NCBI RefSeq assembly: GCF_020805785.1
Contig: NZ_JAJGZV010000004.1
Location: forward strand, 1-64,000
Origin: Flavobacterium chungbukense
GTDB lineage: Bacteria; Bacteroidota; Bacteroidia; Flavobacteriales; Flavobacteriaceae
Reading direction: 5' to 3'
DNA length: 64,000 nucleotides
A program made the position numbers and the translations under genes. How positions within the stretch are numbered: the stretch's first letter is position 1; every line of letters starts with the position of its first letter. The notes beneath the pieces were generated by a model, which saw only the letters and a list, made by a program, of their open reading frames with translations, ran no database searches and was not told where the DNA came from. Below are positions 26,771-35,127 of this stretch, in pieces.

Positions 26771-28183
26771 ATGACTAAACAAAATCCTACCACCAAAAAG
26801 CTGTTTTTTCTTTTATTATTTTTTCTCACTGCAATGAAAGCTTCTTCTCAGCAAGATGATGCAAAAAAAATCGAAAAATTAAAAAAGAAATATGAATACG
26901 TTTCAAAACAATCACCTGAAGGAACTTTTTTAACTGCAATCAATGCAAAAACCACAAATCGAGTTACACTAGTTTTTGACAACCTGAAAGTGGTAGATAT
27001 TAATGGAAAAGTGATTAAAGAAAAAGAATTGGCTCCTTATAAATTAGAGCTAACTATGGGAGATAAAAATGAAAACTTCCCTCATATACACTGTTTTGTT
27101 GGAACAAATAACAGAGTAGGATTAATGACTACAAATGGCGACATAATTCTTCCAGCAACTTATGTCCATATAAACGATTTTAATTCAAAAGGGCAAGCCA
27201 TTACTTTTTTTGGAACTGATCTTCAAGTTATCAATACAAAAGGAGAACCTCTGCTAACAGAAAAATACAAATCTAACAGCGACGATATGAATATTTATTA
27301 TGGATATACACCTGATAGAAAATACAAATACAATATTATAAACAATAATGTAATCTGCAGTATTGATGAAAAGCATTATGGTATGGTAAATGTAGTGACG
27401 AATAAAGTTGTTGTTCCCTTTGAATACGATAAAATTGGAGATATACCTTTAATCGATCAGAATGATACAATCGGTTATTTTGTTTCTAAAAATAATCGAG
27501 TAACCATTTTAGATTTTAAAACAAAGAAAGAAATTGCTCCTTTTCCTTTCGAAGAAATTCAAACCGCTTTTATCTTTAACAAATCCGTTTATATAGAAGG
27601 CAAAAATAATTCTAAAACAACTCGCGACAGAAATTATTATGATGTGAAAAATAAAAAAATGGTTTTTCAAAATAACATTTCTTTAGATAAAGCGACTCCC
27701 TTAGATCAAACCTTTTGGAAATATGAAAAAAATAAAATTCAACAGCTTTACAATACTGTAAAAAATGAAATTGTTAAAACTCCAGAAGAAGCAACTAGCA
27801 TTGAGAGGTTAGCAGACAATCTGGCGCTTTATACTAATTATGAAAAAAAATCATCTTTTATCTTCGACCTTGCCCAAAATAAAGTAGTCAAACAATATTC
27901 TTCTGTTGTAGATGCATATAGTTTCCAATTAAAAAATGCTACAACTTCAAAAGAATATTTTTTCATTAAAGAAAGAAAAGTACCAAATGACGGTAGCTCG
28001 GAAGGTACTACCATGTACGACAGAAACTTAAAGACTTATTTTACGGATCTTAGTTTAAGTACGTCATATTATGAAAATGATAGAATCGTAATTAAAGAAC
28101 GAATTGACGGTAATTATCCTCTCACTGCATACGACATTAATGGAAATGTAATTGGAACTGCGAGAGAATACAAAATAAAATAA
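26771..28183 (+). CDS. Exported WG-repeat-like protein
   Basis: A 470-residue protein with a signal peptide (core LFFLLLFFLTAMKASS, cleavage near residue 26). The body contains degenerate WG-type units, such as VGLMTTNGDIILPATYVHI and YGMVNVVTNKVVVPFEYDKI, in which a short beta hairpin is followed by a 'P-x-x-Y/F' strand. Charged lysine-rich start after the signal. Function unknown; WG-repeat proteins are common exported proteins in Bacteroidetes. Has its own terminator. Confidence 0.75.
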   Translation: MTKQNPTTKKLFFLLLFFLTAMKASSQQDDAKKIEKLKKKYEYVSKQSPEGTFLTAINAKTTNRVTLVFDNLKVVDINGKVIKEKELAPYKLELTMGDKNENFPHIHCFVGTNNRVGLMTTNGDIILPATYVHINDFNSKGQAITFFGTDLQVINTKGEPLLTEKYKSNSDDMNIYYGYTPDRKYKYNIINNNVICSIDEKHYGMVNVVTNKVVVPFEYDKIGDIPLIDQNDTIGYFVSKNNRVTILDFKTKKEIAPFPFEEIQTAFIFNKSVYIEGKNNSKTTRDRNYYDVKNKKMVFQNNISLDKATPLDQTFWKYEKNKIQQLYNTVKNEIVKTPEEATSIERLADNLALYTNYEKKSSFIFDLAQNKVVKQYSSVVDAYSFQLKNATTSKEYFFIKERKVPNDGSSEGTTMYDRNLKTYFTDLSLSTSYYENDRIVIKERIDGNYPLTAYDINGNVIGTAREYKIK

Positions 28184-28219
28184 GCTTGATTTTATTCTAA
28201 AAGTTTAAGCGAAATAAAC

Positions 28220-28257
28220 ACAAGACTGCAGATAAAAATTTGCAGTCTTGTATTTTT
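28220..28257 (+). terminator. Terminator of the WG-repeat-like gene
   Basis: ACAAGACTGCA, 10-nt loop, TGCAGTCTTGT, then ATTTTTT. Confidence 0.85.
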
Positions 28258-28351
28258 TATATTCTCTTATAACTTACAGTTACTATGTAAATTTGATAAT
28301 ACAACTAATATAATCTTGTATTTTTCTTATCTTTAAATAAAACAATAGATT

Positions 28352-29110
28352 ATGACTTGGGATCCAAAAAAATACAACGAATTTAAAACAGAGCGTACCA
28401 AACCTTTTGATGATCTAGTAAGTCATATTGTGGCGCTTCCAAATCTAAAAGTTATCGATTTAGGATGCGGAACAGGCGAACTCACCAAAAAACTTTCTGA
28501 AAAACTCCCAAATTCAACTATCTTAGGAATAGATAATTCTGCTGAAATGCTGGCAAAAGCTCCTATTTCTAAAAATTTGACATTTAAAGAATTACCTATT
28601 TTAGATCAATTAAAAGAAGAAACGAAATGGGATGTCATTTTTTCAAATGCCGCATTGCAGTGGATTGATAATCATGGCGAACTATTTCCTAAAATTATCG
28701 ATTGTTTAAATCCAGGTGGTCAATTGGCTGTTCAAATGCCGCAGCAAAATGAAAATATTCTGAACAGAATACTTTTAAACTTAGTTCAAGAAGAACCTTT
28801 TGCTACTTATTTAAATAATTGGACACGTCCTTCTCCTGTTTTAACTTTAGACGAATATGCCAAAATCTTTTTTGAAAATGGAGGAAGAGATCTTATTATC
28901 TATGAAAAAGTATATCCTCAGATTTCATCTTCAAAAAATGATTTTTTTGATTTCATTTCTGGTTCTGCACTTACAGTTTATGAGGAGCGTTTAAAAGAAG
29001 ATGAATTCAAAGAATTAGCTACTGAATTTAAAATCCGAATAAACAAATATTTTCCTATCGTTCCTTCTATTTATGCCTTTAGACGATTAATTCTTTATGC
29101 AAGATTTTAG
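28352..29110 (+). CDS. SAM-dependent methyltransferase, trans-aconitate methyltransferase type
   Basis: A 252-residue class I methyltransferase close to Tam. It begins with MTWDPKKYNEF, has the SAM-binding motif VIDLGCGTGELT at about 36-47, GIDNSAEML for motif II, and FSNAALQWIDNH for motif IV. Tam methylates trans-aconitate, a by-product of aconitase; two aconitases are encoded 4 kb away, but in a separate unit, so a link is only a thought. A -7 box TAAATTTG lies at 28288-28295. Confidence 0.88.
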   Translation: MTWDPKKYNEFKTERTKPFDDLVSHIVALPNLKVIDLGCGTGELTKKLSEKLPNSTILGIDNSAEMLAKAPISKNLTFKELPILDQLKEETKWDVIFSNAALQWIDNHGELFPKIIDCLNPGGQLAVQMPQQNENILNRILLNLVQEEPFATYLNNWTRPSPVLTLDEYAKIFFENGGRDLIIYEKVYPQISSSKNDFFDFISGSALTVYEERLKEDEFKELATEFKIRINKYFPIVPSIYAFRRLILYARF

Positions 29111-29231
29111 TTAAATTCATCATCGTATTCAAAAAAACACATTCAACATTTACTTTATAATAGTTTAAACAAAAAATATACTTTTCAAAATTAACTTCTT
29201 TTTTTTGAAAAATACATAAGGTAATTTTTAC

Positions 29232-29239
29232 TACATTTG
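29232..29239 (+). promoter_or_regulatory. Candidate -7 element before the kinase gene
   Basis: TACATTTG with a TTG at 29205-29207 (24-nt spacer, slightly long). It lies 150 bp before the ATG at 29389, so the leader would be long. Confidence 0.35.
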
Positions 29240-29388
29240 AAAAAATCATTCTAATAACATTTTTATAATCTTAAAATCTTTAACAAGTGTTTAATTAAAA
29301 ACATAAAACAATCTTTCCCCAAAGTTGGTTTACAAATTAATCAAATACGCAAAAGGCACTTTATCATTAACCTACTAATTTTAAATTT

Positions 29389-30813
29389 ATGTCTAAGTTG
29401 CAAGCTTTAAAAAACTTTCGTTTTCCGAATGTTTTTGTTCTTATATTGATCATTTTTATCTCCTGCGCTTTACTGATTTGCATCAATTTCTTCACCATTA
29501 AAATCTTATCTGCAAATAGAGCTTATATAAATGGAGAATCTCATTATTCAAAAAGTCAGAAAGACGCCTCTAGACATCTGATTACTTATCTATATACCAA
29601 AAATCCTAATCAATGGAAATTGTATTGCGAGGAATTGAAAGTTCCTCAAGGCGATGGTATTGCTCGTATTACACTTTTAAAAGCTGGAGATAATGAAATA
29701 GCTCGAAAAGGTCTCCTTACTGGACGAAACCACGAAGAAGATTTAAATGATATTATTTGGCTTTTTGACAACTTCAAAGAGGTTTCTTTTTTATCCAAAG
29801 CAATAGAAGAATGGGGAAAAGGCGACAAACTAATTTTTAAATTATTTGTAATTGGCGAACAAATTAATGCCAAAATCAATCGTAATCTCTTAACTGCAGA
29901 AGATCAAAAGAAATTTTTAAAAGAGATTAGTTCCATCAGTGATAGTTTAACTATTAACGAGCGTAATTTCTCTAATCTTTTAGGTGAAGGAACTAGAAAA
30001 ATAAAAGACCTGCTGATTTTTACAAATGTCTTTTTTGTTCTAGTTATAATCTGCAGCGTTTGCTTGTATTATTCTATTATGGTTAAAAGATTACTTATTT
30101 CTAAAAAAGAAACCGAGGCAAAAAATGAAAACTTAATCATCGTAAATCGCGAATTAGATCGATTTGTTTATAGTGCATCTCACGATTTGAGATCTCCAAT
30201 AACCTCTCTAAAAGGTCTTATCGAAATTACAACTTTAGAAGATGATGTAACTCAAATTCGAAATTATCTCCAAATGATGCAGCATAGTCTGGCGAGACAA
30301 GATCAATTTATCAGTGATATCATAGATTATTCTAAAAATAAAAGGAAAGAAATAATCATGGAACCTGTAAGCCTAAAAGAGCTATTTAATGAAGCTATTC
30401 TTCAATTGATGCACATTGAAAATGCCAGCAGAATAAAATTTACACAAGAACATTTAGTTGATCAAATTGAAAGTGATGGCCTTCGTTTAAAAATCATTAT
30501 TAACAATTTAATTTCGAATGCTATTAAATATTCTGACACAAACAAACAAGAAATGTTTATCTCTATAAAAACCTATTTTAGTGATGGTTTAAACAAAATT
30601 GAAGTTACAGATAACGGAATAGGAATTAATGATAAAGACAAAGAAAACATCTTTGAAATGTACTTTGGAACTAACAAAAATAAAGGATCTGGATTAGGTC
30701 TTTATATTGTAAAAGAAGCCGTAGAAAACATTAAAGGAAATATTTCTGTTATTTCGGAAAGTACTGTCGGAAGTAAATTTATAGTAACAATACCACCTTC
30801 ACATGCCATCTAA
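29389..30813 (+). CDS. Sensor histidine kinase
   Basis: A 474-residue kinase with one membrane helix near residues 14-38, a periplasmic helical sensor region of about 165 residues with no domain I can name, and a second helix near 205-228. The cytoplasmic part has a HisKA domain with the phosphate-accepting His in SASHDLRSPI and a HATPase domain with NLISNAIKYS, DNGIGIN and GSGLGLYIV. There is no HAMP or PAS that I can see. Its end overlaps the response regulator start by 11 bp. Confidence 0.92.
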   Translation: MSKLQALKNFRFPNVFVLILIIFISCALLICINFFTIKILSANRAYINGESHYSKSQKDASRHLITYLYTKNPNQWKLYCEELKVPQGDGIARITLLKAGDNEIARKGLLTGRNHEEDLNDIIWLFDNFKEVSFLSKAIEEWGKGDKLIFKLFVIGEQINAKINRNLLTAEDQKKFLKEISSISDSLTINERNFSNLLGEGTRKIKDLLIFTNVFFVLVIICSVCLYYSIMVKRLLISKKETEAKNENLIIVNRELDRFVYSASHDLRSPITSLKGLIEITTLEDDVTQIRNYLQMMQHSLARQDQFISDIIDYSKNKRKEIIMEPVSLKELFNEAILQLMHIENASRIKFTQEHLVDQIESDGLRLKIIINNLISNAIKYSDTNKQEMFISIKTYFSDGLNKIEVTDNGIGINDKDKENIFEMYFGTNKNKGSGLGLYIVKEAVENIKGNISVISESTVGSKFIVTIPPSHAI

Positions 30814-31186
30814 AACTGACTTTTTACTAATAGAAGATAATTTAATTGATCAATTTGTAACTAAAAAACTGCTTAAAAAAGGATTAAATATTAATCCGCT
30901 GTTTATTGCTAACAATGGTAAAGAAGGAATTGAATGGCTGTTAAAGAATTTAAACCATAGCTCTTTAATTATCCTTTTAGACATTCAGATGCCAATTATG
31001 AATGGATTTGAATTTTTAGATGAATTCGCCAAACTTGCTGAAAAAATAAATGGCAAAGTAGAAATTTTTGTTCTTTCTTCTACACTAGATACAGATGAAA
31101 TTAGAAAAGTGAAAGAAAACAAATATGTAACTGATTTTTGGAGCAAACCTTTTCGATTAGAAATATTAAAAAATACTTTTCTTTAA
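30803..31186 (+). CDS. Single-domain response regulator
   Basis: A 127-residue CheY-like receiver with no output domain. The acidic pair is in LIEDN (Glu11, Asp12), phospho-acceptor Asp in LLDIQMP (about residue 54), Ser/Thr in LSST and Lys in WSKPF. Overlap with the kinase gene by 11 bp indicates translational coupling and a direct pair. Without a DNA-binding domain it must act through a protein partner or pass phosphate on. Confidence 0.93.
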   Translation: MPSKTDFLLIEDNLIDQFVTKKLLKKGLNINPLFIANNGKEGIEWLLKNLNHSSLIILLDIQMPIMNGFEFLDEFAKLAEKINGKVEIFVLSSTLDTDEIRKVKENKYVTDFWSKPFRLEILKNTFL

Positions 31187-31188
31187 TA

Positions 31189-32346
31189 TTATTCTAAAAC
31201 TCGATTTACTTGAGAAAAAGCTCTTGTATAGTATGGCTCTTTTGTAGAAGAAATCATTACGCCACCGTGAGTAGAAGAATGCACAAATTTAATTTCTCCA
31301 TCGACCACCTCAACAATCATCCCAACATGATTAATATGGCGTCTTCCGTTTGTTCTAAAGAATATTAAATCCCCTTTTTGAGCTTCATCTGTAGTTACTT
31401 TTGTTCCAATACGCGATTGTTCTATGGAACTTCTAGGAAGTTTAATATCAAAATTATTAAAAGTACAAATCATTAAACCTGAGCAATCAAAACCTGCTTT
31501 TGTTGTTCCTCCCGATCGATATCTAATTCCGATATTCTCGGTCGCATTTGCAATTAGCTGGTCTATTAATTCTGAATGGCTTCCTGTTGCCATTTTTACA
31601 AATGTAGAATCTCTTTTAATCTCCGCCGCTTCTGCAATTTGCACTGGTGCATTTACTACTGCTTTTTGCGATTCTTCAAGTACTTTAGCTGATTGAATTG
31701 CATCTGCTTTTTCTTTTGGAACTCGAATTTTAAGAAGATAACCAACTGGAACTTTCCCTTTTATGGATGGATTTTGACGTTCTAATTCTGCAACTGTAAT
31801 TCCATATTCTTTCGAAATACCGTATTTAGTTTCTTTCGCTTTAACTTCTCTGAAAAGTTCTACCTCCGAAGATGCAATTTCTTGTATAACTGGTTTGTCG
31901 TTTGGCAATGAATTAGCCGAAGGAATTACTATTTTCTGGCCGATTTTTAAACCTTCCGTTTCCAAAAGCGGATTTGCTTTCTTCAATTCATCAACCGTTA
32001 CATTGTATTTTTTTGAAATTCCCCAAAGTGTTTCTTTTGACAGAACTTCGTGAGAACCAGAATTATCCTTTACAATTGCTTCGGATTTTGATTCCGTTTT
32101 AGCTTCTGATTTATTTTTCCCTTTGGCAATCTCTTTGTTTTTAGAAGGAATTAAAAGTATTGAATTTAATTTTAGAATCTTAGGAGCATTTGGGTTTGCA
32201 TCGTTAATATCCTTTACTTTTACCCCATATTTTTTAGCTATAATAGAAAGGTTTTCACCTTGCGAAATTTTATGTTTGGTGAAATTGTCTTGTGCAAAAG
32301 CTCCAACACTACAAAAAATCAAAACTATTATAAATCTAAAAACCAT
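31189..32346 (-). CDS. LysM and NlpC/P60 cell-wall hydrolase
   Basis: A 385-residue exported protein: signal peptide to about residue 18 (ending GAFA), three LysM domains near 24-68, 98-143 and 164-210 that bind peptidoglycan, then an NlpC/P60 (C40) peptidase domain from about 255. Catalytic residues seen are Cys288 in AGFDCSG, His340 in INHVGM and His356 in FVHSS. It should cut peptide cross-bridges in peptidoglycan in the periplasm. The ATG at 32346 is used; a GTG two codons upstream would add MI. Ends 2 bp from the convergent response regulator stop, without a separate terminator. Confidence 0.93.
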   Translation of the reverse strand: MVFRFIIVLIFCSVGAFAQDNFTKHKISQGENLSIIAKKYGVKVKDINDANPNAPKILKLNSILLIPSKNKEIAKGKNKSEAKTESKSEAIVKDNSGSHEVLSKETLWGISKKYNVTVDELKKANPLLETEGLKIGQKIVIPSANSLPNDKPVIQEIASSEVELFREVKAKETKYGISKEYGITVAELERQNPSIKGKVPVGYLLKIRVPKEKADAIQSAKVLEESQKAVVNAPVQIAEAAEIKRDSTFVKMATGSHSELIDQLIANATENIGIRYRSGGTTKAGFDCSGLMICTFNNFDIKLPRSSIEQSRIGTKVTTDEAQKGDLIFFRTNGRRHINHVGMIVEVVDGEIKFVHSSTHGGVMISSTKEPYYTRAFSQVNRVLE

Positions 32347-32680
32347 AATCACTTCTTAAGTTAGTATCCCTTTTTTTTTAAGTTTAGTTACATAATTAAA
32401 CTTAAAAATTATAAATATATTACCTCAAAGGCGAATTTAACTCTAAAAACAATAAAATCCATAATTTTTAACAATTAATTTCATCTAAATTAAGACTTTG
32501 AGAATAAAAATCGATCCAACTTTTTGAAATGCAGTTTTTTAAACAATTACCGTAAATTAAGATTTAATGTTGATTTAACTTTCAAAAAAAACATTCATTT
32601 ATTCTATTTTTCAATTACTCAAAATATATAAGATAAATTTTCAGCTGTAGCAAATATTTATAAAAATGCTAGATCATAAA
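32347..32680. other. A/T-rich intergenic stretch
   Basis: Very A/T-rich, no gene, no clear repeat. It contains the upstream region of the minus-strand LysM gene but no clean TAnnTTTG box that I trust. Confidence 0.4.
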
Positions 32681-32713
32681 AAAAATGCCCTGAAAAAACA
32701 ACAGGGCATTTTT
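32681..32713. terminator. Terminator of the acnA-type gene
   Basis: AAAAATGCCCTG, loop of 9, CAGGGCATTTTT. On the minus strand it follows the aconitase gene by 26 bp and is followed by T-rich DNA. Confidence 0.88.
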
Positions 32714-32738
32714 GATTTGAATATATAAAATCTTACTA

Positions 32739-35003
32739 TTAAGCTTTTCCGGCTGCAATTAAGTTTAATGCAGAACCTGCAACAAACCAGCCTATCTGAC
32801 CAGCGTTGTAAGTATGATTTGCTAAGATTATATCTTTTGTTCCATCCGCATGAACAAATTCTAATGTCAATGGTTTACCTGGAGCAAATTCAGTTAAATC
32901 TAAAAAGTTGATAGTATCATCTTCCTGAATTTTATCATAATCAGCTTCATTCGCAAAAGTCAACCCTAAAAGACCTTGTTTTTTAAGGTTAGTTTCATGG
33001 ATACGTGCGAAAGATTTCACCAAAACCGCTTTAACACCTAAGAAACGTGGCTCCATTGCAGCGTGCTCACGAGAGGAACCTTCACCATAGTTATGATCAC
33101 CGACAACAATAGACGGAACACCAGCTGCTTTATATGCACGAGCAACAGCAGGAACAGCATCATACTCTCCAGTTAATTGATTTTTAACAGAATTTGTTTT
33201 TTGGTTGTAAGCATTTACCGCACCAATCAGCATATTATTAGAAATATTATCTAAATGTCCACGGAAACGCAACCATGGTCCAGCCATAGAAATATGATCG
33301 GTAGTACATTTTCCAAATGCTTTAATTAACAATTTAGCACCAGTGATATTTTTACCATCCCAAGCAATAAATGGAGCCAATAATTGTAAACGTTCTGATG
33401 TAGGACTAACTACAACCTGAACTCCTGATCCATCTGCTGCTGGAGCTTGAAATCCTGGATCTTCTGCGTAGAAACCTTTAGCAGGAAGTTCATCTCCCGT
33501 TGGAGCATCTAATCTTACTTCTTCCCCATCTTCATTGATCAATGTATCTGTTAATGGATTAAAACTTAAATCACCCGCGATAGCCAAAGCCGTTACTAAT
33601 TCTGGAGAACCAACAAAAGCCAAAGTATTTGGATTACCATCTGCTCTTTTTGAGAAGTTACGGTTGAAAGAGTGTACAATAGTATTTCTTTCTTCTTTTT
33701 CTGCTCCTTCTCTATCCCACATACCAATACATGGTCCGCAGGCATTGGCAAAAACCGTTGCTCCAATTTTATGGAAAGTATCAATAAAACCATCTCTTTC
33801 AATTGTAGAACGAACTACTTCAGAACCTGGTGTAATCGTAAATTGAGATTTAGTTTTTAAGTTTTTATCTGCAACTTGTCTTGCTAAAGATGCTGCACGA
33901 GATATATCTTCATAAGAAGAGTTTGTACAAGAACCAATTAAACCAACTTGAATTTGTAATGGCCAATTATTTTTAATTGCCTCTTCTTTCATTTTAGAAA
34001 TCGGAGTTGCTAAATCTGGCGTAAAAGGACCATTTAAATGAGGTTCTAAAGTTGATAAGTTAATTTCAATTACTTGATCAAAATATTGTTCTGGATTTGC
34101 ATATACTTCTGGATCTCCTGTTAAATAAGAAGCTACCTTATCTGCCGCGTCAGCAACATCTGCTCTATTTGTAGAGCGCAGGTAACGACTCATAGAATCA
34201 TCATACCCAAAAGTTGAAGTTGTAGCTCCAATTTCAGCTCCCATGTTACAAATTGTTCCTTTACCCGTACATGACATAGCCGTTGCACCTTCACCAAAAT
34301 ACTCAACAATTGCACCAGTACCACCTTTTACAGTAAGAATACCAGCAACTTTTAGAATAACATCTTTAGGAGCTGTCCATCCTGATAATTTTCCAGTTAA
34401 TTTCACTCCAATTAGTTTAGGAAATTTCAATTCCCAAGCCATACCAGACATAACATCTACAGCATCTGCACCACCAACACCAATGGCAACCATTCCTAAA
34501 CCACCTGCATTTACAGTGTGCGAATCGGTACCAATCATCATTCCACCAGGGAAAGCATAATTCTCCAATACTACTTGGTGAATAATTCCTGCTCCAGGTT
34601 TCCAGAAGCCGATTCCATATTTATTAGAAACAGACGACAAAAAGTCAAAAACTTCATTACTTTGAGTTTTTGCTCTGGCCAAATCAGTTACGGCATCTAC
34701 TTTTGCTTGAATCAAGTGATCACAGTGAACCGTTGTAGGTACCGCCACTTTAGATTTTCCCGCATGCATAAACTGTAATAACGCCATTTGCGCCGTTGCA
34801 TCTTGACAAGCAACGCGATCTGGTGCGAAGTCAACGTAATCAACTCCTCTTCCAAACGCCTTAGTTGGATTTCCATCCCAAAGGTGATTGTATAAAATTT
34901 TCTCTGTTAAAGTAAGTGGACGACCAACAATTTCGCGCGCTTTATCAACACGCGCAGGCATATTCTCGTACACTTTTTTAATCATTTCGATATCAAAAGC
35001 CAT
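32739..35003 (-). CDS. Aconitate hydratase, mitochondrial type
   Basis: A 754-residue aconitase that converts citrate to isocitrate in the TCA cycle. It resembles the mitochondrial enzyme in length and motifs: HCDHLIQA near 95, [13 protein letters not shown] near 159-171, and the three iron-sulfur cysteines in GSCTNSS and ACGPCIG; the swivelling C-terminal domain has [10 protein letters not shown]. AcnB lies next upstream but a strong terminator separates them, so this gene has its own promoter. Confidence 0.96.
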   Translation of the reverse strand: MAFDIEMIKKVYENMPARVDKAREIVGRPLTLTEKILYNHLWDGNPTKAFGRGVDYVDFAPDRVACQDATAQMALLQFMHAGKSKVAVPTTVHCDHLIQAKVDAVTDLARAKTQSNEVFDFLSSVSNKYGIGFWKPGAGIIHQVVLENYAFPGGMMIGTDSHTVNAGGLGMVAIGVGGADAVDVMSGMAWELKFPKLIGVKLTGKLSGWTAPKDVILKVAGILTVKGGTGAIVEYFGEGATAMSCTGKGTICNMGAEIGATTSTFGYDDSMSRYLRSTNRADVADAADKVASYLTGDPEVYANPEQYFDQVIEINLSTLEPHLNGPFTPDLATPISKMKEEAIKNNWPLQIQVGLIGSCTNSSYEDISRAASLARQVADKNLKTKSQFTITPGSEVVRSTIERDGFIDTFHKIGATVFANACGPCIGMWDREGAEKEERNTIVHSFNRNFSKRADGNPNTLAFVGSPELVTALAIAGDLSFNPLTDTLINEDGEEVRLDAPTGDELPAKGFYAEDPGFQAPAADGSGVQVVVSPTSERLQLLAPFIAWDGKNITGAKLLIKAFGKCTTDHISMAGPWLRFRGHLDNISNNMLIGAVNAYNQKTNSVKNQLTGEYDAVPAVARAYKAAGVPSIVVGDHNYGEGSSREHAAMEPRFLGVKAVLVKSFARIHETNLKKQGLLGLTFANEADYDKIQEDDTINFLDLTEFAPGKPLTLEFVHADGTKDIILANHTYNAGQIGWFVAGSALNLIAAGKA

Positions 35004-35070
35004 AGATTTTTTGTTTTTATTATTCTTTTTTGAACATCACAAGTTACAAAAAATAGAGCAATTATTACAA

Positions 35071-35098
35071 AAAAAGCCCGAGTATTATGACTCGGGCT
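35071..35098 (-). terminator. Terminator of acnB
   Basis: On the minus strand: AGCCCGAG, 8-nt loop, CTCGGGCT followed by seven T. It sits between the two aconitase genes. Confidence 0.88.
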
Positions 35099-35127
35099 CT
35101 TGAATTATATTGAAAAAAATCTATTGA

